Part shown: positions 1 to 7,510 of the stretch, one piece after another | Layout: each line of letters opens with the position of its first letter | Position numbering within the stretch: the stretch's first letter is position 1 | Origin: Actinobacteria bacterium UBA3120 | GTDB taxonomy: Bacteria > Actinomycetota > Actinomycetes > S36-B12 | DNA: 10,413 nt | NCBI GenBank assembly: GCA_002365735.1 | Contig: DEZY01000181.1 | Span: 2,070 to 12,482, forward strand | Reading direction: 5' to 3' | The notes under the pieces: model-generated | The model's input: the letters and a program-made list of their open reading frames with translations, nothing else | Database searches by the model: none | Told to the model about the DNA's origin: nothing | Position numbers and translations under genes: made by a program

Positions 1-1340
1 AGTGACTTGAGCACGTAATAGGAAGAAACCCGACTCACGTTGGCTGCGTCCGTTCCCGGAATGAATATGACCGCCAGGACGGCCATCATGATTGCCGGAG
101 CGCCAATTGCAATGGCAAGTGGCCAACTGCGCTTCCACAGCATCAGGATCGCGATCGCGGCAAGTACTGGTGCTGCGATGCCTAACGCAATGTTGAACGG
201 CACCATCCCGGTTGCTACTGCGCCAATGTCGGAACTGAGTTCACCAGCACTTGACCCGGGCCGAACGATTGCTTGAATCTGTTGAAATGCCAGAACGGCT
301 CCGAGAACAAAGGTTCCGGCGACCCACAACAGCGCCCGCGAAGGCTTCAGGGTCCACATCGCAATCAAAACGACAACCCCGGCTGGGATAAGTCCGATCA
401 CCATCGGGGTCCACAAATTGATCACCACAACGGTCGCAGCCGGGATCACAAACCAGCCATATGTCACCGCACTACGCATACTGCGTGTGCTGATGTAGGT
501 GGCCGTGGCGATGATTGTTACCCCCAGCACAAAGTTGGTGAATCCCGCGTTGAAAAACAGGGCTGGACTGCCCAGCAGCGTGAACATTCCGGTGGCAAAC
601 ACGGCGAGCACCGATGCTTGCTTGGCGTATTTTTTCCCGCTCACCCGGCGTGCGAGGTCACCTGCGATCCAGGCAAGGAACATCATGCACATGGCAAATG
701 TCACTGCTGACCAGATAATGAACGGCCACAACAATCCAATCCGACTAAGGTCCGCAGATCCCACTGCGCGCTCGCTCAACGCCCACACGGTGCTGTGTAG
801 TGATGGGTACCACTGATTCCAGGCTTCACTTCCGTCGATCGTGGTCCAGGCACTACTTTGTTGCATGTAGGTATTGGCAAAAGTTGTGAAATGCCCTTGA
901 TTATCCCAACCGGAGAAAAAGAGGCCACTGAGCATTTCGTAGTCATTGCGCCCGACATAGGAGCCAAGAATCCACCCAGCGGTGCCGATAAACAGTCCCA
1001 GCAGCATCACTTCCACAAGGGTTGGCGCACTCACCGGTACGTAGCGCAACCGAGGAATTAAACGCAGGGACAAAGCCCCCAGCAAAATTCCAGTTAACGT
1101 CACACGCGCTGTTAATGAGTCAATCGGCATGGCGCTAGCTCGCGGATAAATCACAGCGATCAATGCCAAGATAACGATTGAGGAAATGATGAACCGCTCA
1201 AGGCGCCCGCGCCCCCATGGTGGGACAATCGACAACAGCACAATCGTGACGATGAACCCCGCCACAGGTACAAGGAAAATCAGGGCGATAGCTATTGCCG
1301 TGAGGCCACCAAGAATCACGAGCAGTCGGTTGTTTTTCAT
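1..1340 (-). CDS. Polytopic membrane protein, GT-C-like, C-terminus cut off by window edge
   Basis: The frame is open from the ATG at 1340 to the left edge, giving 446 residues without a stop. Hydrophobic segments lie near residues 7-38, 50-65, 82-93, 108-127, 203-226, 243-262, 266-284, 294-330, 338-352, 380-401 and 407-427, so it is an integral membrane protein with about ten or more helices. Between roughly residues 128 and 200 is a long hydrophilic loop that is probably outside the cell, with WDNQGH at 145-150 and WYPSLHS at 177-183. An acidic residue, a nearby His and an aromatic-Pro-x-x-His motif in the first large loop resemble GT-C glycosyltransferases and actinobacterial polytopic proteins of the DUF6541 kind; that resemblance is from memory and not proven. 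Its ATG overlaps the DUF4012 stop codon by four bases (ATGA), so the two are probably translationally coupled. It may be a polyprenyl-sugar-dependent glycosyltransferase or a polymerase. The membrane protein call is firm; the function is tentative. Confidence 0.8.
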   Translation of the reverse strand, partial: MKNNRLLVILGGLTAIAIALIFLVPVAGFIVTIVLLSIVPPWGRGRLERFIISSIVILALIAVIYPRASAMPIDSLTARVTLTGILLGALSLRLIPRLRYVPVSAPTLVEVMLLGLFIGTAGWILGSYVGRNDYEMLSGLFFSGWDNQGHFTTFANTYMQQSSAWTTIDGSEAWNQWYPSLHSTVWALSERAVGSADLSRIGLLWPFIIWSAVTFAMCMMFLAWIAGDLARRVSGKKYAKQASVLAVFATGMFTLLGSPALFFNAGFTNFVLGVTIIATATYISTRSMRSAVTYGWFVIPAATVVVINLWTPMVIGLIPAGVVVLIAMWTLKPSRALLWVAGTFVLGAVLAFQQIQAIVRPGSSAGELSSDIGAVATGMVPFNIALGIAAPVLAAIAILMLWKRSWPLAIAIGAPAIMMAVLAVIFIPGTDAANVSRVSSYYVLKS

Positions 1341-3292
1341 CGCTTGAAGCCTATTTCGGCGTTAACCGGACCTGACTGCACGGCCGACACTGTTCCGGTT
1401 GCGTCGACAATCTGCATTCCAGGCTGCCGAATTGGTGTAAAGCCGGCTGGCCCAGTGACTTGGAAGGTGATCGTTGAGTCATTGAGCAGGGATTGCACTT
1501 CGGCTTGCACCCGATAAGTCAACGTGCGCACATCGCCGCTGGTATCCCCGTCACTAAAGGTGCCGGCTGGTAATTCATAGGAAACCGACACCGCACTCTG
1601 GCCACCGGGTGGAGTCCAACCCACGAGGCGAATAAATCGATGCCCGAAGCCGTCATCAACCCAGCCACCCCCGAGTTGTCGGTGACCCCTAAATGGTCGC
1701 ACCGTAAAGCCCACCGGGTAGGACGGTTTAAATTTTGTGGCCGAATCTGGCACATATAGGTAATAGGCACTTTTAAGCCACGAAGTTTCATACCCCATCC
1801 GCTCAGGGGGTCCCTCAGCTCGATCCGCCGGGGTTGCATTATTGAGTGTGAGTTGCTGGGTGACCCGGGCGCTGCCGTCAGCTTCCAAGTTCACATTCAC
1901 CACTACATTGCGTTGTTGAAAAACATCGACCTTACTTGCATTGCCATTCTGCGTATAGAGCGCGGACCAGTCACCCACGTGGGGATCAGAAACTACACCG
2001 GCTGCATTGCTCTGCAGTGCTAGCCGCTCAAGAATTGGGTCTTTCATAAACATTTGGAAATGTCGCCCCGGTGCCGTGCTAAAAATCGCTTGGCCCGCGT
2101 TAATTAAGTCGCTACCGGAGAGGATCCGAGCCAGTAGTTGATCAAGTAACACTTGATTTGCTTGCTGCCGAATGTCGGCATCTTCTTGACCAAAATCTTG
2201 ATACGCATCAATGAGTAAAATCTGACCAATCCGTTCACCGGTAACTTCACCGAATACATCTGATTGAATCGGCCCCGTCGCATCGAGCACTGCGGCGATC
2301 GCCGTGAGGTCAAGGGTCACCACACCATCAACTTCGGGGTAACTCGGGCCATCCCACTCGCCCGACCAGGCGGCCATCATTTCCTGGGCGCTGTAGAGGA
2401 AGTTGGGATGCGTATTCGTATTGACAAAAGGTCTGTCGCGAGGGTTTTGAGGAAAGAAAGGGTTTAACGCTGGACCGAACCAATTCACCTTGGCGTTGAT
2501 CGGTGGGAACAATTGGGTACTGGTTTGACCTTTAATCGGAATGGACACACGCCCGCCCTCAAACTCCACCATGACAAGTGACAATGGGGCTCCGCCGGAG
2601 GCTCGCATTTCCGCTTGATTGCCGATTGCAATCAAGTAACGTTTAGTCCCGTTCGCACCCAAAGCGTCCGGTAAAGACGGGGTGATTTCATTAAGCGTGT
2701 CCACCCCGGATTGAATGGGTACAACTTCACGCAGTGCACGGTCGCGAATCCGCGCCAGTGGGTCAGAGAAAAATGTGGTCGCAACAATATTTTCTAAGTT
2801 CGCAGCAGCCCCGTCGATCTGTCCTTTTAGCTGTGCGCTTTGTGCTGGCAACGTTGCCAGCCGGACTAAGTCAACTGCGCCGTCGGAGAAAATTTTTGTA
2901 CCCCCCGATTTTCCGGAGAGATCACCGTACAGGGTGATCAGGTCGCCGGTCGCCTTTGAGATGCTATGGGCCGCGCCTACGGACAAGCGCCAGTTTTGTA
3001 CCGCGATATTAATCCCGGGCAGGTGCTCAATGAGGGCAACTTGGGATGTGTCCACTGATTTAAGAATTAATTCAGTACTGCGATCGGCCTGCTCGAACTC
3101 CGCTTGCCCGGCTGCGTAGTCTCCGCTGGTGAGCCCGTCGGCCGCATTTCCCAGGTGGCTCTGTAGGCCCATCCCACTCAACGCCAACGCGCCTAGGGAG
3201 GCAAGTAGGCCCATTTGTAACCAAAAGACAAATCCACCGACGATCGCAACCAAGGCTGCTACTCCCCAGATCAGGGGTTTACGGGAAGACAC
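1337..3292 (-). CDS. DUF4012 domain-containing membrane-anchored extracellular protein
   Basis: This is a 651-residue protein with one N-terminal membrane anchor (about residues 7-40) and a long extracytoplasmic part. The DUF4012 signature is clear: a helical region at 45-200, then TKRYLIAIGNQAEMRASGG at 216-234, then a PNFLYSA stretch (296-302) leading to VDGVVTLDL at 321-329 and LDATGPI at 336-342. Residues from about 460 to the end look like extracellular beta-sandwich material. DUF4012 proteins are common in actinobacterial polysaccharide loci next to sugar-phosphate transferases, exactly as here, but their biochemical role is not established to my knowledge. The VDGVV segment resembles one in LytR-CpsA-Psr ligases, which suggests, without proof, a role in handling or attaching the glycan. 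The GTG start has no Shine-Dalgarno but follows a TATACT box by six bases. It is 39 bases downstream of the phosphotransferase gene and overlaps the next gene by four. Confidence 0.92.
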   Translation of the reverse strand: MSSRKPLIWGVAALVAIVGGFVFWLQMGLLASLGALALSGMGLQSHLGNAADGLTSGDYAAGQAEFEQADRSTELILKSVDTSQVALIEHLPGINIAVQNWRLSVGAAHSISKATGDLITLYGDLSGKSGGTKIFSDGAVDLVRLATLPAQSAQLKGQIDGAAANLENIVATTFFSDPLARIRDRALREVVPIQSGVDTLNEITPSLPDALGANGTKRYLIAIGNQAEMRASGGAPLSLVMVEFEGGRVSIPIKGQTSTQLFPPINAKVNWFGPALNPFFPQNPRDRPFVNTNTHPNFLYSAQEMMAAWSGEWDGPSYPEVDGVVTLDLTAIAAVLDATGPIQSDVFGEVTGERIGQILLIDAYQDFGQEDADIRQQANQVLLDQLLARILSGSDLINAGQAIFSTAPGRHFQMFMKDPILERLALQSNAAGVVSDPHVGDWSALYTQNGNASKVDVFQQRNVVVNVNLEADGSARVTQQLTLNNATPADRAEGPPERMGYETSWLKSAYYLYVPDSATKFKPSYPVGFTVRPFRGHRQLGGGWVDDGFGHRFIRLVGWTPPGGQSAVSVSYELPAGTFSDGDTSGDVRTLTYRVQAEVQSLLNDSTITFQVTGPAGFTPIRQPGMQIVDATGTVSAVQSGPVNAEIGFKR

Positions 3293-3298
3293 CGCTTG

Positions 3299-3304
3299 AG
3301 TATA
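3299..3304 (-). promoter_or_regulatory. Predicted -10 box of a leaderless promoter for the DUF4012 gene
   Basis: The minus strand reads TATACT here, followed by six bases and the GTG at 3292. With usual sigma-70-type spacing, transcription would begin at the start codon itself. No Shine-Dalgarno is visible before this GTG, and I found no good -35 element. Confidence 0.55.
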
Positions 3305-3331
3305 TGCAATGTGCGGGCCAGCTTCGGGTTG

Positions 3332-4873
3332 CTAGTACGCCCCCCTGCCGGTGAGTACCACTTTGACGGTCCTGGCCACAATCACCAGGTCAAGGGCTGG
3401 GGACCAATGCTCGACGTAATCCAGATCCATGCGCATCCGCTCATCCCAGTCCACCGCCTTGCGCCCGGAAACCTGCCACAAGCCGGTGAGCCCTGGCTTG
3501 GTTAAGTGCCGACGGTGATCCTCATCGCCAAAAAGTTGGATTTCGTCGAGTAATACCGGTCGGGGACCCACCAAGGACATGCTGCCGCCGATCACATGGG
3601 TGATCTGCGGCATCTCGTCAATCGACCAACGTCGGAGGAACCTGCCAAATCCGGTGATGCGCGGGTCATTTTTATAGCGCTCACTGATTCGCTCGTCCGG
3701 GACACCAATCACTTCTTCGCGTTTTTGATCGGATCCGACAAACATGGTCCGGAATTTCACCACATTAATTACTTCACCGCCACGACCAATGCGCTGATGC
3801 CGGTAAAAAATTGGGCCGCGACTGGAAAAAAATGTTCCCACTGCCGCAATCAACATAAAAGGGGTGAACAACAAAAAAAGTAGAACACCAATAGAAATGT
3901 CGAGTGCCCGTTTAATGGCCCGCTTGGGTCCGGTGAGGTGCGGCTCATCAAGGTGAATCAAAGGTAGGTCTGCTTGCATGCGAATGGTTACGCGCGGGCC
4001 GACAAAGTCACCGAGGGTTGGCGCGACCAGTAAATCGATTCGAGGTCCTTCGAGCCGCCAAGAAAGGCGCTTAATGAGTTCCTGGCCTTGTGCCGGTGTT
4101 CCGGCAATTGCAACCGTATCTACGTCATTGAGGCCAATGCGGGCCATTATTTGATCTAGCCACTGGTCAACCTGCTCGTGGGTTGCATCGGCATCTGCCT
4201 CTTGGGCAACATCAACGACCGTGAAGCCCGCAACCGGGTCACGATCGAGCATGTCCACAATTTCACTCTGACGTTCACCGACACCAATCACCATGGTGCG
4301 GTGCAGGTAGTTCCCGTAACGCCGCTCGTGGCGTAACCACGACCGCAAGATCCAACGATCTACCAAAAGGAAAAGTAAGCCAGCCGCAAATGTGATCAAA
4401 ACAAAACCACGTGAAAGATCCAATTTGAGCGCGAAAGCCACAATCGCTACAGCTCCAAAGAGTCCAGCTGAGGCCGTAACGACCCGTTTGAATTCTTCAG
4501 AGCCAACGCCAAGGACGCGGGTGTCGTACGCGCCGCGCACCACCAACGCCACAATCCATGAGAACACGACCACCAATGCGAAAAAGACGTAGGTTCCGTC
4601 AGAGACATTCAGGTTGTACGGGATCGTCCACCGAAGTACAAAACCAATTGTGGCGGCCGCAACGATTGCGGTGGAGTCCCACACGAACGCGCGGGTTGCG
4701 TACACCCGCAATGGATCGCGGAGTCGGATCGGCCGATCACTGTGATTATTGGGTGTTGCCCAACCGCTTTGGGTGTGCGCTTCACGTGCAATCCTGCGCC
4801 AGGTTCCGGTATCTGTGAGTGGATCAGGGCCGTCTGTTGCCGGTTCTGCACCACCTTCGTCAACTTGACTCAC
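3332..4873 (-). CDS. Polyprenyl glycosylphosphotransferase (initiating sugar-phosphate transferase, WbaP/WcaJ type)
   Basis: This 513-residue enzyme should transfer a sugar-1-phosphate from a nucleotide sugar to undecaprenyl phosphate at the cytoplasmic face of the membrane, the first step of polysaccharide repeat-unit assembly. A cytoplasmic N-terminus of about 60 residues is followed by four membrane segments (about 65-83, 94-113, 132-149, 156-174), a soluble nucleotide-binding-like domain (about 190-310), a membrane hairpin (328-347) and the bacterial sugar transferase domain. That domain has KFRTM (373-377), the Asp-Glu catalytic pair in SIDEMPQ (D419, E420), SLVGPRP (433-439) and KPGLTGLWQVSGR (459-471), ending in RGAY as is typical. 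The length matches the long five-segment subfamily. Its sugar (glucose, galactose or other) cannot be told from sequence alone. The GTG start at 4873 is favoured because a TAACGT box lies six bases before it. The DUF4012 gene follows after 39 bases. Confidence 0.95.
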   Translation of the reverse strand: MSQVDEGGAEPATDGPDPLTDTGTWRRIAREAHTQSGWATPNNHSDRPIRLRDPLRVYATRAFVWDSTAIVAAATIGFVLRWTIPYNLNVSDGTYVFFALVVVFSWIVALVVRGAYDTRVLGVGSEEFKRVVTASAGLFGAVAIVAFALKLDLSRGFVLITFAAGLLFLLVDRWILRSWLRHERRYGNYLHRTMVIGVGERQSEIVDMLDRDPVAGFTVVDVAQEADADATHEQVDQWLDQIMARIGLNDVDTVAIAGTPAQGQELIKRLSWRLEGPRIDLLVAPTLGDFVGPRVTIRMQADLPLIHLDEPHLTGPKRAIKRALDISIGVLLFLLFTPFMLIAAVGTFFSSRGPIFYRHQRIGRGGEVINVVKFRTMFVGSDQKREEVIGVPDERISERYKNDPRITGFGRFLRRWSIDEMPQITHVIGGSMSLVGPRPVLLDEIQLFGDEDHRRHLTKPGLTGLWQVSGRKAVDWDERMRMDLDYVEHWSPALDLVIVARTVKVVLTGRGAY

Positions 4874-4879
4874 ACCCTC

Positions 4880-4885
4880 ACGTTA
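4880..4885 (-). promoter_or_regulatory. Predicted extended -10 box of a leaderless promoter for the glycosylphosphotransferase gene
   Basis: The minus strand reads TGG then TAACGT, six bases before the GTG at 4873. The TGN just upstream fits an extended -10. A GAGGGT directly abutting the GTG is too close to serve as a normal ribosome binding site. The gap to the preceding gene's stop is 58 bases and holds no clear terminator. Confidence 0.5.
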
Positions 4886-4931
4886 CCAGTGGGTGGGTCT
4901 ATTGCCAGCACGCTACGGCAGGTAAAGCCGC

Positions 4932-6230
4932 CTACTGCAAGTACACGCGCACCGGAACTTCAGAGAGAGTGATTTCACTGCCACCGGCTGCTTCTTGGCA
5001 ATTTGCTAGGGGATCGCACACCAATTGGGAGTTTTCAGGGGTTGTGTAGGGCGCTTCTCCGGTTTGCGCCCAGGCCACTATCCAACTCGAGCCAGCCGCG
5101 CTGAAATTGCAGATCACCGAATTACCCGACTCTTCGCAGCCGTCGTAGGAGGCACCAACCACCCAGTTATCAATTGCGAAGAAACCTTGTTCACCGTCGG
5201 AGCCTGGGAAAGCTTGAATACCGAGAAGGTCATATGCCCCCAGTGACCAGATGTACCAGTAGGAGCGATCAATTCCGTAGCGCAAATCATCAATGTAGGT
5301 CCGAACCACAAACCCGGCCGCGTCAGCGCCCTCGATGTCTTGCTTTGGCAGATCTCCTGGACCAGCCAGCCCGTAGTTCAATTCTGTATCCCACAATGGA
5401 AGCTCGGGCGCACCCGATGCGGTGAGAACCTTCTGTGCGGCCTCAATTAGTGCCCCGCGGGCCACCGGATCGCCATCAGCTTTTGGATAGGTGTGAATGG
5501 CGAACACGTCAACGGGCCAATCAAGTTTACCAAGCTCTTCTAAATACGCAGGGAAGAATTTATTGAACGCCCCGGTCAGGCGGGTACTGGGTGAGGGCGC
5601 AACTACGAGGGCTTCCGGGTTTTTCGCTTTAATAATGTCGTAGGCGCGTTTGGTCATGTCAGCCATTTCGGCTGGCGTGCCATTGAAAAAATTCTTCAGG
5701 TTTGCTTCGTTCCAGATTTGATAGGAGGTAAAGGAATCGGAGTAGCGATCAACTACGGCGCTGACCCAGTCGTCCCAGTCCGCCATATTTGCGGGTGCAC
5801 TTGCAGCTCCCGGTTGCGGGTAATCCGAATCATTGATTTCTTTGGCTGCCCACTCCGGGGTTGTCCCCAGCACCATCATGATGTCGGTCATGCCTTTTGA
5901 CGTTGCGTTTTCGATTAATCCATCAATGTTGCCCCATTTGAATTCGCCTTTTGCGAGTTCAATTTGGCTCCACGCAGTTCCGTTGTCCCACATGCGAAGT
6001 GCACCAAACGGCGCTGCCGCCCATGCTCCACCCTCGGCACCTTCAATGTGCATGCCGACCAGGGTTGCTGGTACGCCATCAACTACTTCTACTTCTGCAG
6101 GCGCATCCGAAGTGGTTGCCGTGGCGTCTGCACTGTCCGAACTTGACCCACATGCGGTCAAGGTCAGCGCGAGTGCCGAGATCCCCGCGGCAAGTACAAC
6201 TAATTTTGAGTTGCGGTTGTTCCGAACCAT
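4932..6230 (-). CDS. Secreted lipoprotein glycoside hydrolase, clan GH-A, GH39-like (acidic paralogue)
   Basis: The protein has 432 residues from the ATG at 6230, chosen because AGGAAA lies nine bases upstream and the signal peptide then begins properly (MVRNNRNSK, a hydrophobic core, then the lipobox LTAC with the lipidated Cys at 27). The frame also opens earlier at 6281, but that would put 17 odd residues before the signal. A TIM-barrel glycosidase is indicated by LRMWD (residues 78-82), WNEAN with the likely acid/base Glu175, AIHTYP (244-249) and LWDTELNYG with the likely nucleophile Glu283. Four cysteines (365, 374, 405, 411) in the C-terminal region could form two disulphides. The mature protein is strongly acidic: I count about 58 Asp/Glu against 22 Lys/Arg. 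It is a paralogue of the gene just upstream and overlaps it by 31 bases. The substrate is unknown; by context it may be the glycan made by this locus, as with PslG. Confidence 0.85.
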   Translation of the reverse strand: MVRNNRNSKLVVLAAGISALALTLTACGSSSDSADATATTSDAPAEVEVVDGVPATLVGMHIEGAEGGAWAAAPFGALRMWDNGTAWSQIELAKGEFKWGNIDGLIENATSKGMTDIMMVLGTTPEWAAKEINDSDYPQPGAASAPANMADWDDWVSAVVDRYSDSFTSYQIWNEANLKNFFNGTPAEMADMTKRAYDIIKAKNPEALVVAPSPSTRLTGAFNKFFPAYLEELGKLDWPVDVFAIHTYPKADGDPVARGALIEAAQKVLTASGAPELPLWDTELNYGLAGPGDLPKQDIEGADAAGFVVRTYIDDLRYGIDRSYWYIWSLGAYDLLGIQAFPGSDGEQGFFAIDNWVVGASYDGCEESGNSVICNFSAAGSSWIVAWAQTGEAPYTTPENSQLVCDPLANCQEAAGGSEITLSEVPVRVYLQ

Positions 6231-7444
6231 GTGGGCATATTTCCTATCGCGATTGACTGTCCTGGGGTCACTGCGCTGCACTGGTTAAGCGCATTGCAAG
6301 AAATTGAAGCATTAGCCGGAACAGTGTAAGCCTGGGTACCTTGGGAAGCCCACACGACCACAGAAACGTTGATATTGTCGCCGAAGTTGCACGTGTTGAG
6401 TGTTCCACTTGAGCAGCTGTAGAAGGAGCCACTCATCCAGTCGAATGCGGTTTGGTAGCCGATGGCGCCCGTGGTGCCATCTTGCATGGTGATCCCGATC
6501 CGATTCGTTGCCGGGGACCAGAAGTACCAGTAGGAGCGGTCAACGCCAAGGCGTAGGTTGTCCAAGTAGGTTTGAGCGACCCATGAAGCGGCGTTCGCCC
6601 CGGTAATCGATCGACCCTTGATCTTTTTCCCTGGTCCTTTAATTCCGTAGTTGACTTCCGTGTCCCAGAGTTCTTTGGAGGAGGGAACTTTGGACTTCTT
6701 TAACTGAACCTTTACCTGGCTAATCAGATCCGCGCGTGTTCCTGGATTGCCCTGACCATCTGGGTAGCTGTGGACCGCGATTGCATCTACCGGCCACTTG
6801 TCTTTCTTCAGCGCCTTGAGGTAAGGGGGGAAAAACTTTTCGTATGCAGACTCCAGGCGCAATGTGGTGCTGGCACTGACAATCTTGGCTGTTGGGTCGC
6901 CTTTACGAATAATTTTCGATGCTTCTTTAGTGAGCGTTGCCATTTGCTTTGGCGTTCCTTGCCAAAAATCACTCAGGTTCGCTTCATTCCAGATCTGGTA
7001 AGACTCGATGCTGTCTCCGTATCGGTTGACAACGGCGTTGACCCAGGTTTTCCAGTCCTTGAGTTTCGGCATGGATGCCGCTCCCTTATTTGGGTACGTT
7101 CCCTGCTTCTTGTTGGACGCCGCCCACTTCGGGGTGGAACCCAACACGTAAAGAATGCTGACGTTCTGGGCATTGGCGTTGCCGATTGCGCGATCTAGAC
7201 CGTCCCACCAAAACTTGTTCTTCGCTTGTTGCACCTGGCCCCACGTGACGCCCGAGTCCCAAATTCGGATCGAGCCGTAACTCACGCCTGGGACAACACC
7301 GTTGGCGATTTCGGGCACGTGCAAGCCGAATTGGGCTGGCGGCACCGGATTGGGCGCAGCGGTTGCTGTTGTTGAGGCAGCTATGCCAACGAGTGAACTA
7401 GCGATAAATGCAGAACTGATGGTCACGGCCATGGCACGGCGCAT
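6200..7444 (-). CDS. Secreted glycoside hydrolase, clan GH-A, GH39-like (basic paralogue)
   Basis: The protein has 414 residues from the ATG at 7444, preferred over the in-frame ATG at 7480 because GAAGGA lies nine bases before it and the signal peptide (MRRAMAVT, a hydrophobic stretch, then an ATA/TAA cleavage site near residue 29-30) then starts correctly. There is no lipobox, so it should be released. The same catalytic landmarks as its neighbour are present: IRIWD (59-63), WNEAN with acid/base Glu154, AVHSYP (223-228) and LWDTEVNYG with nucleophile Glu263. Four cysteines (344, 352, 383, 389) match those of the paralogue. By eye the two proteins are roughly 40-45% identical over the barrel, and the genes share a 15-base identical run (5253-5267 and 6524-6538). 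It is Lys-rich (about 39 Lys/Arg to 26 Asp/Glu), opposite in charge to the paralogue. It lies 66 bases after the methyltransferase gene. The substrate is unknown. Confidence 0.85.
   Translation of the reverse strand: MRRAMAVTISSAFIASSLVGIAASTTATAAPNPVPPAQFGLHVPEIANGVVPGVSYGSIRIWDSGVTWGQVQQAKNKFWWDGLDRAIGNANAQNVSILYVLGSTPKWAASNKKQGTYPNKGAASMPKLKDWKTWVNAVVNRYGDSIESYQIWNEANLSDFWQGTPKQMATLTKEASKIIRKGDPTAKIVSASTTLRLESAYEKFFPPYLKALKKDKWPVDAIAVHSYPDGQGNPGTRADLISQVKVQLKKSKVPSSKELWDTEVNYGIKGPGKKIKGRSITGANAASWVAQTYLDNLRLGVDRSYWYFWSPATNRIGITMQDGTTGAIGYQTAFDWMSGSFYSCSSGTLNTCNFGDNINVSVVVWASQGTQAYTVPANASISCNALNQCSAVTPGQSIAIGNMPTWFGTTATQN
6240..6245 (-). promoter_or_regulatory. Ribosome binding site deciding the lipoprotein hydrolase start
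   Basis: AGGAAA on the minus strand lies nine bases before the ATG at 6230, inside the end of the upstream hydrolase gene. It supports the internal start over the earlier open frame at 6281. Confidence 0.6.
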
Positions 7445-7453
7445 ATTGTGAAT

Positions 7454-7459
7454 TCCTTC
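7454..7459 (-). promoter_or_regulatory. Ribosome binding site deciding the basic hydrolase start
   Basis: GAAGGA on the minus strand lies nine bases before the ATG at 7444, the same spacing as in the paralogous downstream gene. This suggests translation from a leadered, polycistronic message. Confidence 0.65.
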
Positions 7460-7510
7460 GTGGTTGGGGGGAGTGCCCATTAACTTAACCCATGCAGGTC
7501 AGATTTGCTT

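Noticed and set aside
273..710. Plus-strand open frame of 145 codons with many His, Gly and Arg residues
   Set aside because: It lies opposite the well-formed membrane protein gene on the minus strand, has low-complexity composition typical of an antisense frame, and lacks a ribosome binding site or family motifs.
2715..3119. Plus-strand open frame of 134 codons
   Set aside because: Antisense to the DUF4012 gene, which has clear family motifs through this stretch; the frame shows no recognisable domain.
3840..3900. A-rich stretch that could be taken for a terminator T-run or foreign DNA
   Set aside because: On the coding strand it encodes the Phe/Leu-rich membrane hairpin of the glycosylphosphotransferase, which explains the composition.
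4886..4931. Possible terminator hairpin between the lipoprotein hydrolase and the glycosylphosphotransferase
   Set aside because: GCC...GGC arms are only three bases and no T-run follows.
6231..6281. Earlier start for the lipoprotein hydrolase at 6281
   Set aside because: It would put 17 charged residues before a standard lipoprotein signal and lengthen the overlap with the upstream gene; AGGAAA supports the ATG at 6230.
5833..6288. Plus-strand open frame of 151 codons, Ala/Ser-rich
   Set aside because: Antisense to the lipoprotein hydrolase, over its signal peptide and N-terminal domain; composition mirrors the opposite strand.
7445..7480. Earlier start for the basic hydrolase at 7480
   Set aside because: It would add 12 residues before a good signal peptide; GAAGGA lies nine bases before the ATG at 7444.
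7470..7495. TTAA-C-TTAA and ATGGG direct repeats in the gap before the basic hydrolase
   Set aside because: Too short to be distinguished from chance; no promoter with sensible spacing could be built from them.
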